DNA from: JAJTHJ01 sp046316025
GTDB taxonomy: Bacteria; Pseudomonadota; Gammaproteobacteria; Burkholderiales; Burkholderiaceae_F
Length of the DNA stretch: 17,050 bases
Reading direction: 5' to 3'
Assembly: GCA_046316025.1 (NCBI GenBank)
Contig: JBKCXU010000133.1
Span: 1-17,050 of the forward strand
Shown here: positions 14,570 to 17,050 of the stretch, piece by piece
How positions within the stretch are numbered: the first letter of the stretch is position 1
How the letters are laid out: each line of letters starts with the position of its first letter
Notes under the pieces: model-generated
Database searches by the model: none
Seen by the model: the letters and a program-made list of their open reading frames with translations, nothing else
What the model was told of the DNA's origin: nothing
Program-made: the position numbers and the translations under genes

Positions 14570-15277
14570 ATGCAAGCGGATCTCTTTGCCGCCAACGTCG
14601 ACTACCACGACGATCTGGTCCGCAACATTCCCGGCATCCGCGCTTCACAGCAGCTCTTCGACGATCTGTCGGCCGACCCCAAGGACTGGGCGCTGGCCGC
14701 GGCCGCCGAAAGCGCCGCCCGCATCCCGACCGCCGCGGCGCTGATCAACTGGCCGTTCGACTACGGCACTGTCATCAGCTACTCCTTCGACTCCGCGCAC
14801 TGGCAGGCCACCCGTTATTCGGACGGCACCGCCTACGGGGTCTGGTACGGCGCGCTGGAGGTCGAAACCACGGTCTACGAAACCGCCTGGCACTGGAGCC
14901 GCTTCGTGGCCGACAGCTACCCCGACGAGCAGCGCGAGATCGTGACCGACCGGCGCGTGCTGGACGTGCGCTGCGATGCGCTGCTGATCGACCTGCGCGG
15001 CAAGGAAGCCGCCACCCCGGCGCTGCGGTCGCGCAGCAGCTATGCCCTCACCCAGCAGGTCGGCCGCACCATCCACGAGCAGGGCCTCAACGGCCTGCTG
15101 GCGCGCTCGGCGCGCTGCGACGGCAGCATCGCCGCGGTCTTCAAGCCGGAGCGGCTGTCGCGGGTCCGCGACCGCAACTTTCTGACCTATCGGCTCGACC
15201 TCGCACGCGACCGGCTGGTGGTCGAGCGCACGCCGGGCCGGCGCTGGCTGACGCTCGCGCCCAGCACTTTGGGCTGA
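14570..15277 (+). CDS. RES-domain toxin (NAD-degrading)
   Basis: This 235-residue protein has the RES domain in its central and C-terminal parts. Named conserved residues are present: R82 in TRYSDGTAYGVWYG, glutamates in GALEVETTVYETAWHW, and S180 in GLLARSARCDGSIAAVF, preceded by GRTIHEQG at 165-172. Characterised RES toxins (for example MbcT) deplete NAD+ and arrest growth, so this is the likely action when antitoxin is lost. It is larger than minimal RES proteins because of an N-terminal extension of about 60 residues beginning MQADLFAANVDYHDDLVRNI, which is common in one RES branch. It follows the antitoxin with no gap, a toxin-second order typical of Xre-RES operons. Confidence 0.9.
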   Translation: MQADLFAANVDYHDDLVRNIPGIRASQQLFDDLSADPKDWALAAAAESAARIPTAAALINWPFDYGTVISYSFDSAHWQATRYSDGTAYGVWYGALEVETTVYETAWHWSRFVADSYPDEQREIVTDRRVLDVRCDALLIDLRGKEAATPALRSRSSYALTQQVGRTIHEQGLNGLLARSARCDGSIAAVFKPERLSRVRDRNFLTYRLDLARDRLVVERTPGRRWLTLAPSTLG

Positions 15278-15340
15278 GCCGGTGGCCGGGCGGCGGGCCA
15301 CTGCTGAGCGACTGGCATAGACATTGAAGGACTGTCCAGC

Positions 15341-15437
15341 GTGTCTCCCTAGCTCGCCTGTCTGCCCCGCAATGGGGCGCTGACACACAAGGCGAACTCT
15401 CGGCGCCCGGAGCTTCTGGCTCCGGGCGCATTTTTTT
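15341..15437 (+). ncRNA. Candidate structured RNA or 3' leader ending in an intrinsic terminator
   Basis: Between the RES stop and gshA lies a foldable segment. CGCCT (15355-15359) can pair with AGGCG (15390-15394), TGTC (15359-15362) with GACA (15382-15385), and GCCCC (15364-15368) with GGGGC (15374-15378), just before the terminator hairpin. GTGTC at 15341-15345 could alternatively pair with GACAC (15382-15386). It might be a small RNA or the structured 3' end of the toxin message. I do not recognise a named RNA family, and no clear promoter is visible. Confidence 0.35.
15403..15437 (+). terminator. Strong intrinsic terminator before gshA
   Basis: An 11-bp perfect stem (GCGCCCGGAGC at 15403-15413, complement at 15419-15429) with a 5-base loop is followed by A and seven T residues (15431-15437). 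It would end the Xre-RES transcript or a small RNA and insulate gshA. Confidence 0.92.
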
Positions 15438-15530
15438 GCCTCCCACCCGCGGGGCTCTTGTGGGTTGTTAGCGATTACTCTCGCCAAAGTCAAATCCCGG
15501 ATTGACGTATCTCGAAATCGGTGCCACAGC

Positions 15531-15536
15531 TACAAT
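15531..15536 (+). promoter_or_regulatory. Probable -10 box of gshA
   Basis: TACAAT in the context GCTACAATCTGC matches a sigma-70 -10 element. A TTGACG at 15502-15507 is 23 bases upstream, too far for a standard -35, so the -35 is weak or absent. A start of transcription just after 15540 would exclude the in-frame GTG at 15521 and supports ATG 15581 as the gshA start. Confidence 0.5.
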
Positions 15537-15580
15537 CTGCCGCTTCCTCGGGCGCCTGCGCGCCCCTCGTGCAGGCTGCC

Positions 15581-16918
15581 ATGCCCGACACCGCCGTTCC
15601 ACAACTTGCCCCCGCACCGGCCGCTCCGCTGCTGGAACTGGAGCGGCGCATCCTCGATGGGCTGCCGGCCATCGAGCGCTGGTTCCGCATGCAGTGGCAG
15701 GAGCACACACCGCCGTTCTATGGCTCGGTGGACGTGCGCAACGCCGGCTTCAAGGTGGCGCCGGTGGACATGAATCTCTTTCCCGGCGGCTGGAATAACC
15801 TGGCCGACACGATGCTCCCCTGCGCGGTGCAGGCCGCCCAGGCGGCGGTCGAGCACTGGTGCCCGGACGCACGCAACCTGCTGCTGATCCCGGAGCGGCA
15901 CACGCGCAACACCTGGTACCTGACCAACGTTGCGCGGCTGGCGCGCATTCTGCGCAACACCGGGGTGGAGGTGCGCATCGGCTCGCTGGCCGACGAGATC
16001 GCCGAACCCACGACGCTCGAACTGCCCACCGGCGAGACGCTGCGCGTGGAGCCGCTGGCGCGGCGCGGTGCGCGGCTGGGCATCGCCTCCGACCCGAGCT
16101 TCTCGCCCTGCGTGGTGCTGCTGAACAACGACCTGTCGGCCGGAATTCCGGACATGCTGCGCGGCCTGACCGAGCAGGTGCTGGTGCCGCCGCTACACGG
16201 CGGCTGGGCGGTGCGGCGCAAGTCGCTGCACTTTGCCGCCTACGACGAGGTGGCGACGGATTTTGCCCGGCTGCTGTCGATCGACCCGTGGCTGGTCAAC
16301 CCCTACTTCGCCCGCTGCGGGCAGGTCGACTTCCACGCGCGCGAGGGCGAGGACTGCCTGCGCGAAAGTGTCGATCTGGTGTTGACGCGCATCCGCGCCA
16401 GGTACGCCGAGTACGGCATTACCGACAAGCCCTTCGTGATCGTCAAGGCCGATGCCGGCACCTACGGCATGGGGATCATGACCGTGCGCGATGCCTCGGA
16501 GGTGGTAGGCCTTAACCGCAAGCAGCGCAACAAGATGGCGGTGGTCAAGGAAGGCCTGGAGGTGCGCGACGTGATCATCCAGGAAGGCGTGCCCACGCGC
16601 GAGACGGTCGGCGACGGCACGGCCGAGCCCGTCGTCTACATGATCGACCGTTACGTCGTCGGCGGCTTTTATCGCGTCAACAAGGCGCGCGGCGTGGACG
16701 AGAACTTGAACGCCCCCGGCATGGAGTTCGCGCCGCTGCCGTTTGCGCAGTCCTGCTACCTGCCCGATTGCAGCGCCACGGCAGGCAGCGCACCGGAGAA
16801 CCGCTTTTACTGCTACGGGGTGATCGGCCGGCTGGCGCTGCTCGCGGCGGCGATCGAACTGGAGCGCACTGCGCATCTGTTGCCGGCGATGGAGCCGGTG
16901 CTTGAGACCGCGTCATGA
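15581..16918 (+). CDS. gshA: Glutamate-cysteine ligase (T. ferrooxidans-type GshA)
   Basis: This 445-residue enzyme should make gamma-glutamylcysteine from glutamate, cysteine and ATP, the first step of glutathione synthesis in the cytoplasm. It matches the proteobacterial gshA family first defined from Acidithiobacillus ferrooxidans rather than the E. coli type. Typical stretches are LERRILDGLPAIERWFR, TPPFYGSVDVRNAGFKVAPVDMNLFPGGWNNL, the phosphate-binding-like FVIVKADAGTYGMGIMTV, and VYMIDRYVVGGFYRVN. An ATP-grasp-like fold is likely from KADAGTYGMG but is inferred. ATG 15581 is preferred because a -10 box lies between it and the earlier GTG 15521, and the extra residues look unlike the family. 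A strong terminator precedes it, so it is probably transcribed alone. Confidence 0.92.
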   Translation: MPDTAVPQLAPAPAAPLLELERRILDGLPAIERWFRMQWQEHTPPFYGSVDVRNAGFKVAPVDMNLFPGGWNNLADTMLPCAVQAAQAAVEHWCPDARNLLLIPERHTRNTWYLTNVARLARILRNTGVEVRIGSLADEIAEPTTLELPTGETLRVEPLARRGARLGIASDPSFSPCVVLLNNDLSAGIPDMLRGLTEQVLVPPLHGGWAVRRKSLHFAAYDEVATDFARLLSIDPWLVNPYFARCGQVDFHAREGEDCLRESVDLVLTRIRARYAEYGITDKPFVIVKADAGTYGMGIMTVRDASEVVGLNRKQRNKMAVVKEGLEVRDVIIQEGVPTRETVGDGTAEPVVYMIDRYVVGGFYRVNKARGVDENLNAPGMEFAPLPFAQSCYLPDCSATAGSAPENRFYCYGVIGRLALLAAAIELERTAHLLPAMEPVLETAS

Positions 16919-16981
16919 GAATGCTGCGCGTTGCTGCGGATTGCTCTGTTGCGGCGGTCTTGCCGCACCCCAAACCCACAA

Positions 16982-17019
16982 CCCGTGGGAGAGGGGGTTT
17001 TGATGCCTCTCCCCACGGG
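16982..17019. repeat. Palindromic repeat downstream of gshA
   Basis: CCCGTGGGAGAGG (16982-16994) pairs with CCTCTCCCCACGGG (17006-17019) apart from one bulged C. The GAGAGG/CCTCTC core resembles the elements in the methylamine cluster, so it is probably a diverged relative. The region from 16919 to the window end has no convincing gene. Confidence 0.7.
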
Positions 17020-17050
17020 GCGAAGGGGGGGGTTCGCGAGGCGACAGCCG

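Noticed and set aside
16915..17050. A possible gene overlapping the gshA stop (ATGA) and open to the window end
   Set aside because: The predicted peptide has no recognisable family, runs through a palindromic repeat, and is cut by the window end; an open frame of this length is expected by chance in GC-rich DNA.

Overview
This is a GC-rich chromosomal stretch from a proteobacterium. I would place it among methylotrophic Betaproteobacteria or near relatives, because it combines a tetrahydrofolate-linked methylamine pathway with a glutamate-cysteine ligase of the T. ferrooxidans type and carries short palindromic repeats of a kind common in such genomes. The placement is inference from gene content.

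Positions 136-10804 (+ strand) are a nearly complete N-methylglutamate (NMG) pathway for using methylamine. The order is purU (formyl-H4F deformylase), four genes of a sarcosine-oxidase-like dehydrogenase (mgdA, mgdB, mgdC, mgdD), gmaS (gamma-glutamylmethylamide synthetase), and the three-part N-methylglutamate synthase (mgsA, mgsB, mgsC). Most joints overlap by 1-4 bases, which suggests translational coupling. GmaS attaches methylamine to glutamate. MgsABC, which looks like glutamate synthase split into three proteins, makes N-methylglutamate. MgdABCD oxidises that back to glutamate and passes the one-carbon unit to H4F. PurU can then release formate and regenerate H4F. Palindromic repeats interrupt the cluster at mgdA/mgdB, inside mgdD, at gmaS/mgsA and at mgsB/mgsC. 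The copy inside mgdD is translated in frame.

Positions about 10860-13245 are clearly more AT-rich than the rest and encode, on the - strand, a two-gene unit: a ParB/DGQHR-like protein followed, with a GTGA overlap, by a D12-class adenine-N6 DNA methyltransferase. It looks horizontally acquired. No integrase, transposase or clear attachment site is visible. This is the best candidate in the window for an undescribed system, possibly a defence or epigenetic module.

Positions 13246-15277 hold two toxin-antitoxin pairs transcribed away from each other: a HigBA-like pair (- strand, Gp49/RelE-type toxin first) and a Xre-RES pair (+ strand, antitoxin first). The roughly 200-base region between them has two different perfect inverted repeats, one near each start, as expected for autoregulatory operators.

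Positions 15278-15580 contain a foldable segment and a strong intrinsic terminator, followed by the probable promoter of gshA. The gshA gene (15581-16918) makes glutathione's precursor. The last 130 bases carry another palindromic repeat and no convincing gene.
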